The notes under the pieces were generated by a model. It was not told where the DNA came from. It did not search any database and worked only from the letters and a program-made list of their open reading frames with translations. From assembly GCA_903940125.1 (NCBI GenBank), contig CAJAJL010000077.1:24895-88894 (forward strand): a stretch of DNA of 64,000 nt. Reading direction: 5' to 3'. The DNA is from an uncultured Chlorobiaceae bacterium. Lineage in GTDB: Bacteria > Bacteroidota > Chlorobiia > Chlorobiales > Chlorobiaceae. The translations under genes were made by a program, and so were the position numbers. Positions 1 to 10,257 of this stretch are shown here, one piece after another. Each line of letters opens with the position of its first letter. The stretch's first letter is position 1.

Positions 1-1
1 C

Positions 2-2587
2 TCCATCGACCAGAAAAGCACAAACCGCTCACCCCGCTCAACAGTTGGAACAATAACTGAAATTCACGACTTTATCCGGCTGCTCTATGCGAAAGCAGGA
101 CGACGCTATGACCCCGTCACCGGGCAGATGCTGCAACAGCAAAGTGAAGAAAGCATTGCTGAGGCTATTCTCGCTCTGCCGCATGGCACCAAAATCCAGA
201 TACTCTCCCCTCTGGTATCCGGACGCAAAGGCCACTACCGCGAACTTTTTGAACGATTGCTGCTCAAAGGCTTTCTGCGCGTCCGCATTGACGGACAATA
301 CCGGGAAATGGAAAAAAACATGCAGATTGAGCGTTATAAAAGCCACTCTATTGAACTTGTCATTGACGGTATCGTTATCGGCCCTGACTGTGATGAACGT
401 TTGAAGAATGCGCTGAAACTTGCAATCGGCATGTCAGAGCACAAGTCATCGGTCATATGCGACCCCGTTGAAAGTGAGCTTAAAGAACTGATCTTCAGTA
501 CACGCTATGCCTATTCTGACGGATCCGTACCGGTTGATACGCTTGCCCCGAACCACTTCAGTTTCAACTCTCCCTATGGCGCATGCCCGGAGTGTAACGG
601 CCTCGGTGAACTGATGCAGCTGTCAGGTGAGCTGATGATCCCTGATGCAACACTTTCGCTCAATGAAGGAGGCATCGATCCGTTCGGTAAATCCGGAAAA
701 CGCAACCTCTGGCAGGTGATTAAAGCGATCGCCAGGGAGTTCGACTTCTCCCTCGACACACCAATTGCGGGTATTCCACCACAAGCTCTGGAAATATTGC
801 TTAACGGATCAGGAAGCCGCACCTTTGACGTCAGCTACAGCTACTCAGGTCACGACACCGTTTACCCACAACCCTTTGCAGGAGCACTCCCCTATGTTGA
901 TGAAATCCGAAAAAATGCAAGTACACCCAAAGTGCGGGAATGGGCTGAAAGCTATATGATCCGTCAGCCATGTCCGGCATGCAAAGGTGCACGGTTGCGC
1001 AAAGAGAGCCTGCTGGTCAAATTAAATGGTCTTAATATTGCAGAATCCGAAGTACTTCCTCTGCCGGAAGCCCTTGCATTTTTCACCTCTCTTCCAGAAC
1101 ATCTGACAGCAAAAGAGCAGCTTGTAGCAACACCGATATTGCACGAAATTCTCAAACGCATTGAATTTCTTCTGAACGTCGGACTCAGCTACCTCTCCCT
1201 TGACAGAAGCTCACAGACACTTTCAGGGGGTGAAGCACAACGTATCAGACTCGCCTCGCAGCTCGGTTCGCAACTCAGCGGTGTCCTCTATGTGCTCGAT
1301 GAACCAAGCATCGGACTCCACCAGCGGGACAACCACAAGCTTATCACCTCCCTCAAACGCTTAAGAGACCTCGGCAACACCGTCCTTGTTGTAGAACATG
1401 ACAAGGATACCATGCTAGAAGCCGATGAAATCATTGATCTCGGTCCAGGAGCAGGAGAATACGGCGGAGAAATTGTCGCCCAGGGAACAGCCAGTTCCCT
1501 TGACCCTGACTCACTGACGGCAAAATATCTTTCAGGCACAATGCATGTTTCGTGTGCAAGAGAGGAAAATAATGCAACAGACGAGCAGCAATTCATTCGC
1601 CTGAAAGGATGTCGCGGCAACAACCTCCAAAACATCGACATCACCATTCCACTTCGTTCGCTGGTCAGCATTACCGGTGTCAGCGGATCAGGCAAATCAA
1701 CAATTATCAACGAAACGCTTTTTCCGATTCTTGCGCGTCATTTCTACCGCTCCAAACTGCTTACCTATCCCTATGACAGCATTGAAGGAATCAGTAATAT
1801 CGACAAAGTAGTCAACGTCGACCAGTCACCCATCGGGCGAACACCACGATCAAATCCGGCGACCTATACAGGTGCATTTACCTTTATCCGCGACTTCTTT
1901 ACCCGTCTGCCTGAAGCGCAAATCAGGGGATACAAAGCCGGTCGGTTCAGCTTTAATGTCAAAGGTGGCCGGTGCGAAGTATGCCAGGGAGCCGGAACCA
2001 GGAAAATCGAAATGAACTTTCTACCCGACGTCTATGTCCAATGTGAAAACTGTAAGGGAGAACGCTACAATCGCGAAACCCTTCTGGTAAAATACCGTGG
2101 GAAGTCCATTGCCGATGTGCTTGAAATGACCATCACGGAAGCTGCGGAATTCTTTGTCGACTTCCCCCGCATCCTCCGCATCCTCTCCACCATGCAGAGC
2201 GTCGGGCTCGGCTACCTCAAGCTCGGCCAGCCCTCACCCATGCTTTCAGGCGGCGAAGCACAACGCATCAAGCTCTCGTCCGAACTCGCCAAAATACAGA
2301 CCGGGAAAACCCTCTACATTCTCGACGAACCAACCACCGGACTGCACTTTCAGGATATACAGCACCTGCTTGAAGTACTCCGGAAACTTGTTGATAAAGG
2401 CAACAGCGTTATTATTATAGAGCACAATCTCGATATTATAAAAAACAGCGACTGGATTATCGATATCGGCCCCGAAGGAGGTTATGAAGGAGGAAAAATA
2501 ATTGCAGAAGGCACACCAGTTCAGATTGCCGAAATGAAACATACATACACCGGCACATTCCTTAAAATGGAAATGCAGCAATCTTAG
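2..2587 (+). CDS. uvrA: Excinuclease ABC subunit A (UvrA), 5'-truncated by window start
   Basis: Open frame extends upstream of the listed ATG to the window edge ([29 protein letters not shown]). Two ABC signature motifs ([32 protein letters not shown]) and CxxC zinc modules ([37 protein letters not shown]). Confidence 0.96.
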   Translation, partial: SIDQKSTNRSPRSTVGTITEIHDFIRLLYAKAGRRYDPVTGQMLQQQSEESIAEAILALPHGTKIQILSPLVSGRKGHYRELFERLLLKGFLRVRIDGQYREMEKNMQIERYKSHSIELVIDGIVIGPDCDERLKNALKLAIGMSEHKSSVICDPVESELKELIFSTRYAYSDGSVPVDTLAPNHFSFNSPYGACPECNGLGELMQLSGELMIPDATLSLNEGGIDPFGKSGKRNLWQVIKAIAREFDFSLDTPIAGIPPQALEILLNGSGSRTFDVSYSYSGHDTVYPQPFAGALPYVDEIRKNASTPKVREWAESYMIRQPCPACKGARLRKESLLVKLNGLNIAESEVLPLPEALAFFTSLPEHLTAKEQLVATPILHEILKRIEFLLNVGLSYLSLDRSSQTLSGGEAQRIRLASQLGSQLSGVLYVLDEPSIGLHQRDNHKLITSLKRLRDLGNTVLVVEHDKDTMLEADEIIDLGPGAGEYGGEIVAQGTASSLDPDSLTAKYLSGTMHVSCAREENNATDEQQFIRLKGCRGNNLQNIDITIPLRSLVSITGVSGSGKSTIINETLFPILARHFYRSKLLTYPYDSIEGISNIDKVVNVDQSPIGRTPRSNPATYTGAFTFIRDFFTRLPEAQIRGYKAGRFSFNVKGGRCEVCQGAGTRKIEMNFLPDVYVQCENCKGERYNRETLLVKYRGKSIADVLEMTITEAAEFFVDFPRILRILSTMQSVGLGYLKLGQPSPMLSGGEAQRIKLSSELAKIQTGKTLYILDEPTTGLHFQDIQHLLEVLRKLVDKGNSVIIIEHNLDIIKNSDWIIDIGPEGGYEGGKIIAEGTPVQIAEMKHTYTGTFLKMEMQQS

Positions 2588-2614
2588 GGGACTGCGTAAT
2601 CTTACACAACCCAA

Positions 2615-3856
2615 TCAGATAAATTCTTCGTAATAATCAAGATCTTTGTGAAAGGTCTCCTCAAGGGCACTTAGAGAAAGAAAGGCCGCCGCAATGCAAA
2701 TGCCTCCAACCAGCAAAGCTCCTGTTTCCAGCCCAAAGATACCCCTGCTGAACTGAAATAACATGGTAATCGGCACCACCATACCCCGAACAAGATTCGG
2801 CACGGTCGTCGCAACAGTTGCACGAAGATTGGTACCGAACTGTTCTGCCGCAACGGTCACAAAAATAGCCCAGTAACCACCGGCAAAACCAAGAAGAGCA
2901 CAAACAACGTAAAAAGATTGCGGACTGCTGCTTCCCTGCAGAAAATAGAGTGCAACCGCTCCGACCGTAAGCAGCATGAACAAAAGAATGACCTTCTTCC
3001 TGCTCTTAAAAAGCTGGCTTAACAATCCGCTTGACAGATCACCAAACACCAGACCGAGATAACAATACATAACCGCGTTTCCCGCCGAAACAGGCCCGGT
3101 AATGTAGAGTGCAACCGCAAATTCAGGAGAGAATGTAATGAGCACGCCGACGACAAACCAAATCGGCACCCCGATCATGATGGAATTGAAATAACGTAAG
3201 AAGCGATTCCGGTCGGTAAACAAAGCAAGCATATTGCCACGGCTGATACCGGATTTTTCCTCCATTGCCTTAAACATCCCCGACTCAGCAACCTTTACAC
3301 GGGCCAGCAGAAGTAAAAGGCCGAGGCCTCCTCCAATAAAAAAAGCATTATGCCACTCATAGGTATTTGCGACAACGTTGGCAAGAATAGCACCCGAAAC
3401 TCCTATAGAAGCAACGAGCATTGTCCCGTAGCCGCGTATTTTGGTGTGGAGCACCTCCGATACAAGCGTAATACCCGCACCAAGTTCGCCGGCAAGACCA
3501 ACACCTGCAATAAACCGCAAGAGTGCGTAGGCAGGAAGAGATGAGACAAAGCCATTGGCGATATTGGCAAGTGAATAAAGCAGAATCGAGGCAAACATAA
3601 TTTTCAGGCGGCCTTTTTTGTCGCCAAGCCAACCCCAGAGAATGCCACCAGACAACATTCCGATCATCTGCATATTGAGCAGAAAAACACCGTAATCGAT
3701 CAGTTCCTTCCCCGAAAGCCCGAACGACTTCAGACTCGGCACTCTGACGATGCTGAACAGCACCAGATCATAAATATCGACAAAGTATCCAAGAGCCGCC
3801 ACAATGACAGGGAGACTGAAAATATCGCGTACCGACGCATGCTCCATACGATCCAC
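2615..3856 (-). CDS. MFS transporter
   Basis: 413 aa, many hydrophobic TM segments, MFS-type loop motif GWLGDKKGRLKIMF. Confidence 0.85.
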   Translation of the reverse strand: MDRMEHASVRDIFSLPVIVAALGYFVDIYDLVLFSIVRVPSLKSFGLSGKELIDYGVFLLNMQMIGMLSGGILWGWLGDKKGRLKIMFASILLYSLANIANGFVSSLPAYALLRFIAGVGLAGELGAGITLVSEVLHTKIRGYGTMLVASIGVSGAILANVVANTYEWHNAFFIGGGLGLLLLLARVKVAESGMFKAMEEKSGISRGNMLALFTDRNRFLRYFNSIMIGVPIWFVVGVLITFSPEFAVALYITGPVSAGNAVMYCYLGLVFGDLSSGLLSQLFKSRKKVILLFMLLTVGAVALYFLQGSSSPQSFYVVCALLGFAGGYWAIFVTVAAEQFGTNLRATVATTVPNLVRGMVVPITMLFQFSRGIFGLETGALLVGGICIAAAFLSLSALEETFHKDLDYYEEFI

Positions 3857-3908
3857 AAAAACCTCCCAGACGGTTTAATACTTTCAGCATCTTCCTTCAA
3901 ACGCGCAA

Positions 3909-4502
3909 TTACAAACGAAGAAAATGCTTTTCCACAGCTACAATATCACTATGCTTTGCTACATCACCACATCGAGATTCCGACGCAACACTCGAAACAG
4001 GAAGAAGCAAATCAGGGTAAATGCTCACTTCGACTCCCTGCATTATACTTTCAAAAAAAACCACAAGTCTCATCTCCCTTCCCTGTTTGACCACAACACC
4101 TTCCAAATCCTTAAACGGACCAGCAAGCACCCTGACCCTCTGACCAGCAGGGATAGCAGCAACAATCCCATTGATGGCATCAGGCTCCCTTACGAGCTTT
4201 CTAAGCCAATCAATATCCTTCTCACCAATAACCGAAGGTTTTTTACCAATCCCTATAAACTTGACAACACCTTCCGTATCGAGCACATTGATATGATCCT
4301 TCCGCATGTCAATATTGACGAAGACATACCCTCTGAACAACGGATCGCTTACCTTTTTCTTTCTATCACTCCACTGTTTCCAAGTTTCAAGCAAAGGAAG
4401 AAAACTTTTCACCTCCCTTTCAAGCAACATCTGATGAACTTTTTTTTCATGACGCGACCTAACATAAACAGCATACCACAACAAATTCGGAACATCAATC
4501 AT
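3909..4502 (-). CDS. NusG/RfaH-family (UpxY-like) transcription antitermination protein
   Basis: NGN-type N-terminus (WYAVYVRSRHEKKVHQMLLEREVKSFLPL...PLFRGYVFVNID) and KOW-like motif (AGQRVRVLAGPFKDLEGVVV). Confidence 0.85.
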   Translation of the reverse strand: MIDVPNLLWYAVYVRSRHEKKVHQMLLEREVKSFLPLLETWKQWSDRKKKVSDPLFRGYVFVNIDMRKDHINVLDTEGVVKFIGIGKKPSVIGEKDIDWLRKLVREPDAINGIVAAIPAGQRVRVLAGPFKDLEGVVVKQGREMRLVVFFESIMQGVEVSIYPDLLLPVSSVASESRCGDVAKHSDIVAVEKHFLRL

Positions 4503-4642
4503 ACAACAGGGGACTATTATTACTTGTAATACCGTAAAAGCCGTGCTCCAACAAGAGTCAAGTGTTCTTTGAAAGCAAAGGTAACAACTGCGGATTATAT
4601 TTCAAAAAAGACAAGAGCCATAACAACACCGTGGATAACTGC

Positions 4643-6472
4643 TTATAAACCATGTACATTTTGTTTGCGGTATGAACCAAGAAAGAACTTGATGAGTTTT
4701 GCGGCAAAACCCAGAACTTCAAGGTCTTTAAGGATGGGGAAGAGCATGCTTGTCGTCCGTCCAGGGTTGTTTCGCAGCCACTCGTTTCTGTAAAGTACTC
4801 CCATCAGTTTGTCCATGGGTACGCTGCAGGCACTCTCTACAAGTTGGTCCAGTCTGATTTCAGGCCCGGCAAAAGGTTGACTGCTGTTCTGCGCAGTCAT
4901 GGTGAGCACCCGATTGCCTGCACGTTCTGAAAGAGTATAATCGATACTTTTTCCGGATGTGTGAGAAATGCGGAGGTGAATTGGCTGCTGCAATGTCTTG
5001 CATTTCGCTGCTGCCGGCTGCTCTACCTCACCCTGCTTATGGTCAAGAAACCGTATAAGTGCGTTAAACAACAGATCGCTGATAGCCTTATTTGTCAGAT
5101 TTTTATTGACCCTCATAAGCCAACTGAGCTGGAAAAGATCTATCATAAAGCTGAGCAGCACTGCTTTGGTGCTGTTACGCTTCATTGCTGACTTGTAGCT
5201 GTTGAAGGCGACATTACAGTATACCAGCATTGCAACAAGGGTTTGACCGTCCATGCTGCGGGTTTCGATGACGGGGCAGTAGTTGTTGTAAAGATCCCAG
5301 TCAAAGGAACGGATCTTGCCTTCGTCTTTGTACTCTTTATATATGCCCGTACCGGGATATGGGGTCATGACCATGAAGATGGTCTGACGGAGACCGAGCG
5401 ATCTTGCAAAGTCGGGGTAGGCAATGGTGTCCTGAATGTTTTCGGTATAGTGGCCAATGATGAAATAGCCTTCGGCACCAATGCTGTTTTTGCTGCAGAG
5501 CTCTATGGCCCGGGCGACGTCGTCAAGGCTGTTTTTTTTATTCATGAGGGCAAGGGTGGCTTCGCTCGGGCTTTCGATGCCGAGACCTACTTTACTTAAC
5601 CCTATGCGGCGAAGTTTATCGAGAATTCGTTCGGCTCTGACAAGGTCTTTGGCTCTGGATTCTGTCATGATCCGGAAATTGGTCAATCCCCTTTCGATCA
5701 TCATGTCGCAGATTTTTTCTGCCCGGCCGATGTTGGTAAGAAAATTGGCATCCCAGATCTTTATAAGTTTTTTATTTTTCGGGTCGTGTAAAATGGCGAT
5801 CTCTTCGACAACATTTTCGGCACTTCTGCCGCGCCAGCCTTTGTGCATCTGGTCATTGGCGCAGAAGGAACATGACCATGGGCAACCACGTGATGTATAG
5901 ATGGTGTCGATGGAGTAGGCATCGCCTTTTTCACCATATCGCTCGGGACGAAGAGTGCGCAGGGGAAATGCAATGGAATCTATGTTGGCGATGACGTCAC
6001 GGGGGCCGGTATAGACAATGCCTCCGCCTTCGCGATAGGCTATTCCTTTGACATCACGAGAGGGGCCGTTAAGAACCAGTTCCCTGAAAGTCTGCTCGCC
6101 CTCTCCGATAACCACAACGTCTACGCAGGAGTGTTTCAATACCTCTTCGGGCAGTGCTGTTGGATGAAAACCACCCATAACAACGAATTTCCCTGCATCC
6201 TTGGCAATACGGGCAAGTTGTTCCGCCTGGTTGAAGGCTCCGGTCATTGATGAGATAGCAACAAGGTCGACAGGACTTTTTTTCAAAAGTGAACGCAGGT
6301 TGTCGAAAATACCGTAGTTGTAAAAGTTGTCGGGCATGACGAGGCTTTCGACATCATGCTGGACGGCTGCCGCAAGGTAGCAAACCCCGATGCAGTCGGT
6401 TATAAACCGGGGAAAAGGTATAATAATTGTCTGTGGAGCCTCTACGAGACAGATATGGTTAAAATATGCCAT
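4643..6472 (-). CDS. B12-binding domain radical SAM protein (BchE/BchQ/BchR-like candidate)
   Basis: N-terminal cobalamin-binding-type domain (VVMGGFHPTALPEEVLKHSCVDVVVIGEGE) followed by CPWSCSFC (CxxxCxxC) radical SAM motif. Confidence 0.8.
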   Translation of the reverse strand: MAYFNHICLVEAPQTIIIPFPRFITDCIGVCYLAAAVQHDVESLVMPDNFYNYGIFDNLRSLLKKSPVDLVAISSMTGAFNQAEQLARIAKDAGKFVVMGGFHPTALPEEVLKHSCVDVVVIGEGEQTFRELVLNGPSRDVKGIAYREGGGIVYTGPRDVIANIDSIAFPLRTLRPERYGEKGDAYSIDTIYTSRGCPWSCSFCANDQMHKGWRGRSAENVVEEIAILHDPKNKKLIKIWDANFLTNIGRAEKICDMMIERGLTNFRIMTESRAKDLVRAERILDKLRRIGLSKVGLGIESPSEATLALMNKKNSLDDVARAIELCSKNSIGAEGYFIIGHYTENIQDTIAYPDFARSLGLRQTIFMVMTPYPGTGIYKEYKDEGKIRSFDWDLYNNYCPVIETRSMDGQTLVAMLVYCNVAFNSYKSAMKRNSTKAVLLSFMIDLFQLSWLMRVNKNLTNKAISDLLFNALIRFLDHKQGEVEQPAAAKCKTLQQPIHLRISHTSGKSIDYTLSERAGNRVLTMTAQNSSQPFAGPEIRLDQLVESACSVPMDKLMGVLYRNEWLRNNPGRTTSMLFPILKDLEVLGFAAKLIKFFLGSYRKQNVHGL

Positions 6473-6700
6473 ATTAATTTAGAGCGTGAGTTGTTAACCA
6501 TGCCAATAGATGGCGAAAGATACGCATTATTGACGTTTTCGCATGGGAAAAACAAAAAAAACCTTGCGGGCAATGTACATGCTTGCGGGTTACCGCCTCC
6601 TATGTGGTGGGAATTTGTAAAGAAATAAAGTAATTTTTATCGGGGAGGATTAAAAAGCTGAAGTTCTGCATTGGCTTAATGCGCTGATGTTAATAAATAA

Positions 6701-7615
6701 ATGGAGTCAATCATCATGCTGCAGCTGAAAACTACCGGTTATAAAGCGCTTGACAATCTGCACTCAATGGGTGTTTTACCGGTGGAGTGGTTAAATATGG
6801 ATGAGCTGAAAACGAAAGCTGATAATGCCGTTGCACGTTTTCTTGAAGAGAGGTTTGCGGTATCACAGGAGCTGGGCGGAGGTTTTTTGGCGGCTGAGCT
6901 GGCTGACAGGGCTATACGTACGTCGGAATCGGAGATTATGGATAGGGAGGATATTGCTGAGAACGAAAGACTTGCATTGGTGCAGGCTCTGGATCGACAG
7001 AACATCATGATGGGGCTTTATGACCGTTATGTGGACATACTTCTTCCATTGATCAATGAGGCGGCTCGGCGTGAACAACGGGAGGTACGAGTGCTTGAAC
7101 TGGCAAGCGGGAGTGGAGGTCTTGCACTGGCTCTGGGCGAGGTGGTAAAGAGGCTACAGTTGCAGGTGTGTATTACCGGTTCGGATATTGTTCCGGCTTT
7201 TGTTGAAGAGGGGAACCTGCAGGCAGCGAAAAAAAAGCTTGCGGTTCGCTTCAGAGTGCTTAATGCGTTTGATCCGAAGGAGTTGGGGAATGGAGAGTTT
7301 GATCTTGTGGTTATGTCGCAAAGTCTGCACCATTTCAGTCCCGGGCAACTGGCGGTGATTATTGCCCAGTCTGTACGATATAGTACAGGAGGGTTTGTCG
7401 GCATTGATGGATTCAGAAGTGTGCTGCTTGCGTGTGGTGTACCTTTGATTGCCGGTTTGCAGGGGTTTGGATCTTTTGCCCTTGATGGTTTTACTTCTGC
7501 CCGGAAATTTTATTCGGAACTGGAACTGGATATTATTGCTGAGATTGCTACAGGGAGAAAAAATCACACTGTTGCCTGCTTGTGGCCGTTGAGCGTCCTT
7601 ACAGTACAGTTTTAA
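6701..7615 (+). CDS. Class I SAM-dependent methyltransferase
   Basis: Motif I VLELASGSGGLALALGE; FDLVVMSQSLHHFSP motif IV/post-motif. Confidence 0.75.
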   Translation: MESIIMLQLKTTGYKALDNLHSMGVLPVEWLNMDELKTKADNAVARFLEERFAVSQELGGGFLAAELADRAIRTSESEIMDREDIAENERLALVQALDRQNIMMGLYDRYVDILLPLINEAARREQREVRVLELASGSGGLALALGEVVKRLQLQVCITGSDIVPAFVEEGNLQAAKKKLAVRFRVLNAFDPKELGNGEFDLVVMSQSLHHFSPGQLAVIIAQSVRYSTGGFVGIDGFRSVLLACGVPLIAGLQGFGSFALDGFTSARKFYSELELDIIAEIATGRKNHTVACLWPLSVLTVQF

Positions 7616-7847
7616 GGGTATGGGCTTAGAGGGTTGAGTTAAGAGAAGAGATGGCGAGTTATGTTATTGAAATAAATTTGGTTGGCTGTATTGGATCCCT
7701 CTCGTTGTTCGGGATGACAGACTGGAGAGACAGATAAGACAAGTTCCACTGCACGGATGTTGATTCCGTGTGAATGGGAATTTGGGGATTTCAGTTATAT
7801 TGGTGTAAAATATTTCGGGATAAAAAAAAGAAAAGGAGTGATGAGGT

Positions 7848-8300
7848 ATGAAGGTTGTCAAATTCCTGGCTGGTGCTGTGATTGCTCTTGTGGCTATTCA
7901 GTTTGTGCCTTATGGACGGGATCATAAGAATCCTGCGGTGACTGGCGAGCCAAAATGGGATTCTCCGAGGACACATGAGCTTTTTAACCGAAGCTGCAAA
8001 GATTGCCATTCCAATGAAACTGTCTGGCCCTGGTATAGTTCTTATGCTCCCGTATCCTGGCTTACAACGCTTGATGTCACTTTTGGCCGGAAGGTTTTCA
8101 ATGTTTCTGAATGGGGTCGTCAAGAGAAAAATGAAGGAGATAGAGCTGCAGCTGAAGTTAGAAAGGGAAAAATGCCTCTCTTTATTTATTTGCCTGCTCA
8201 TCCGGAAGCAAAGTTGAATGCTGTTGAAAAAAAGGAACTGATCGATGGTCTTGTAGCGACGTTTGGCGACAAAAAGAGCAAAAACAAAGAGAAAGATTAG
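7848..8300 (+). CDS. Haem-binding domain (Haem_bd-type) exported protein
   Basis: N-terminal hydrophobic segment; [22 protein letters not shown] (CxxCH plus family-typical W/P context). Confidence 0.8.
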   Translation: MKVVKFLAGAVIALVAIQFVPYGRDHKNPAVTGEPKWDSPRTHELFNRSCKDCHSNETVWPWYSSYAPVSWLTTLDVTFGRKVFNVSEWGRQEKNEGDRAAAEVRKGKMPLFIYLPAHPEAKLNAVEKKELIDGLVATFGDKKSKNKEKD

Positions 8301-8329
8301 CATTAGAGTAAGGTTTCAGCCATGATTAT

Positions 8330-9325
8330 ATGAGTTTTTCAATTTTTCAACCACGAACCAATCCTGCCATAGAAAAATACCCGCTGCATCTGGCACTCTT
8401 TCTTTTGACAGTTCTGTCAACGCTCTGGGCAGGAGCTTTCTGGTCTGGGCAAGGCACATTGATCTCAGGGCTCCCTTACTCTTTCTGCCTGCTTCTTTTT
8501 TTAAGCGTGCATGAGTTTGGCCATTATTTTACTGCGTTGCATCATCGTGTACGGGCTACTCTGCCATATTACATTCCTGTGCCTCCCCTGCCGATGCTTC
8601 TCAGCCTTGGAACGATGGGGGCGGTGATTAAAATCAAGGAGCGTATACCGAGTACAAACGCCCTTTTTGATATCGGTATTGCAGGGCCGTTGAGCGGGTT
8701 TGCCGTATGCTCAGGAGTTCTGCTCTATGGCTTTCTGCATCTTCCATCGGCAGATTTTATTTATGCCATTCATCCTGAATACCTGAAGCAAGGGTATATG
8801 CAAAACCCGGTACCGCAAGGCACTCTCAGTCTTGGAAAAAACCTGCTTTGGATAGCGCTTGAGTACTTTATCGCACCGAAAAACCTTCCGCCAATGAGCG
8901 AGATGTATCACTATCCTTTTCTGTTCACCGGATGGCTTGGTTCACTTATTACTGCTCTGAACCTTCTCCCTGTTGGACAGCTTGACGGGGGACATATCAC
9001 ATACGCCATGTTCGGGAGAAAGGGACATGCAAAAGCCGCAAGGGCTTTTTTGCTGTTTATCGTGCTTCTTGGCTTTCCCGCATTTTTGGAACTGCTCTTC
9101 AGCCTGTTCAAACCGGATGCTGTTGTGCTTATTCCTCCTGTGCTTCTGCATTGGTCATGGTCCGGCTGGATGCTGTGGGCTTTCGTTCTTTCAAGGCTTA
9201 TTGGTCTGAATCATCCTCCTACATGGCATGATCATCCCTTGACGACACAGCGTACGCTGCTTGGATGGCTGGCAATTGTGATCTTTGTTTTAACATTTAC
9301 GCCGGTACCGTTCGGGTTCACATGA
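8330..9325 (+). CDS. Site-2 protease family protein (peptidase M50)
   Basis: HEFGHY zinc motif and LNLLPVGQLDGGH motif in a multi-TM protein. Confidence 0.9.
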   Translation: MSFSIFQPRTNPAIEKYPLHLALFLLTVLSTLWAGAFWSGQGTLISGLPYSFCLLLFLSVHEFGHYFTALHHRVRATLPYYIPVPPLPMLLSLGTMGAVIKIKERIPSTNALFDIGIAGPLSGFAVCSGVLLYGFLHLPSADFIYAIHPEYLKQGYMQNPVPQGTLSLGKNLLWIALEYFIAPKNLPPMSEMYHYPFLFTGWLGSLITALNLLPVGQLDGGHITYAMFGRKGHAKAARAFLLFIVLLGFPAFLELLFSLFKPDAVVLIPPVLLHWSWSGWMLWAFVLSRLIGLNHPPTWHDHPLTTQRTLLGWLAIVIFVLTFTPVPFGFT

Positions 9326-10251
9326 AGGAGGCCAGATTCCGGATCAACTGCGCAGGCCGCATACTTGATCTTTCTCAAGGGCCAGTCATCATGGGTATCC
9401 TGAATACTACGCCTGATTCTTTTTATGATGGCGGGATGTTTCAAAAAAAGGTCTGCGGGATAGATTTTGACAGAGCTTATGATCATGCGGTCAAGATGAT
9501 CAAGGCTGGTGCCTCGATTATTGATATTGGCGGAGAATCTTCGCGACCTGGCGCTGAAGTGATTTCTCCGGCTGAAGAGATTGAGCGCACAGCACCGTTA
9601 GTTGCCCTTTTGCGTAAAAAAACTGATGCACTGATTTCTATCGATACGTATAAAGCGGAGGTCGCAGAAAAGGCTTTGCAGGCGGGAGCTCATTTTGTCA
9701 ATGATATTTCAGGATTCACTTTTGACAGCACTCTTCCTTGCATCTGCAGAAAATATAAGGCCGCGGTAATCCTTATGCATACTCAGGTAAAGCCTGGTTC
9801 GATGGGGTGGAGTCCCGATATAGAGTCGGGAGAGGAAGATATTGTGGCGAGTGTCTGCAGCTTTCTCAGGAAATCGGTAGCACGGGCTGCAGAACATGCA
9901 ATCGATGACATTATTATTGATCCTGGATTTGGATTTGGCAAGAGCGTCGCTGAGAATTTCAGGCTGCTTGGCCAGCTCAGCTCACTGCTCTCACTCGGCA
10001 GACCTCTTCTGGCCGGTCTGTCAAGAAAATCGTTTCTTGGACATGCTCTTACTCTTCCCGGCGATGCAACACCTCCACCCTCTGATAGACTTCCAGCCAC
10101 CTTGGCTGCAGAAACCATAGCATTGATGAATGGGGCAAGTATTCTGAGAGTCCATGATGTTGAGGCGGCTGTGCAGTGTTTGCGGGTAGGAATGAGCGTG
10201 ATGAGAGATGACAGTAGGGGTGGGTTCGGAAATTTCGGGGTAAAACGGTAG
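9322..10251 (+). CDS. folP: Dihydropteroate synthase
   Basis: MGILNTTPDSFYDGG, IDIGGESSRPGA, IDPGFGFGKS motifs. Start placed at 9322 (MKEARFRINC), ATGA overlap with the M50 gene; the listed ORF start is 57 nt earlier. Confidence 0.95.
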   Translation: MKEARFRINCAGRILDLSQGPVIMGILNTTPDSFYDGGMFQKKVCGIDFDRAYDHAVKMIKAGASIIDIGGESSRPGAEVISPAEEIERTAPLVALLRKKTDALISIDTYKAEVAEKALQAGAHFVNDISGFTFDSTLPCICRKYKAAVILMHTQVKPGSMGWSPDIESGEEDIVASVCSFLRKSVARAAEHAIDDIIIDPGFGFGKSVAENFRLLGQLSSLLSLGRPLLAGLSRKSFLGHALTLPGDATPPPSDRLPATLAAETIALMNGASILRVHDVEAAVQCLRVGMSVMRDDSRGGFGNFGVKR

Positions 10252-10257
10252 GAAGCG

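Noticed and set aside
3924-4529. 201-aa plus-strand ORF
   Set aside because: Antisense to the NusG-like gene, with low-complexity composition and no recognisable motifs; a shadow ORF.
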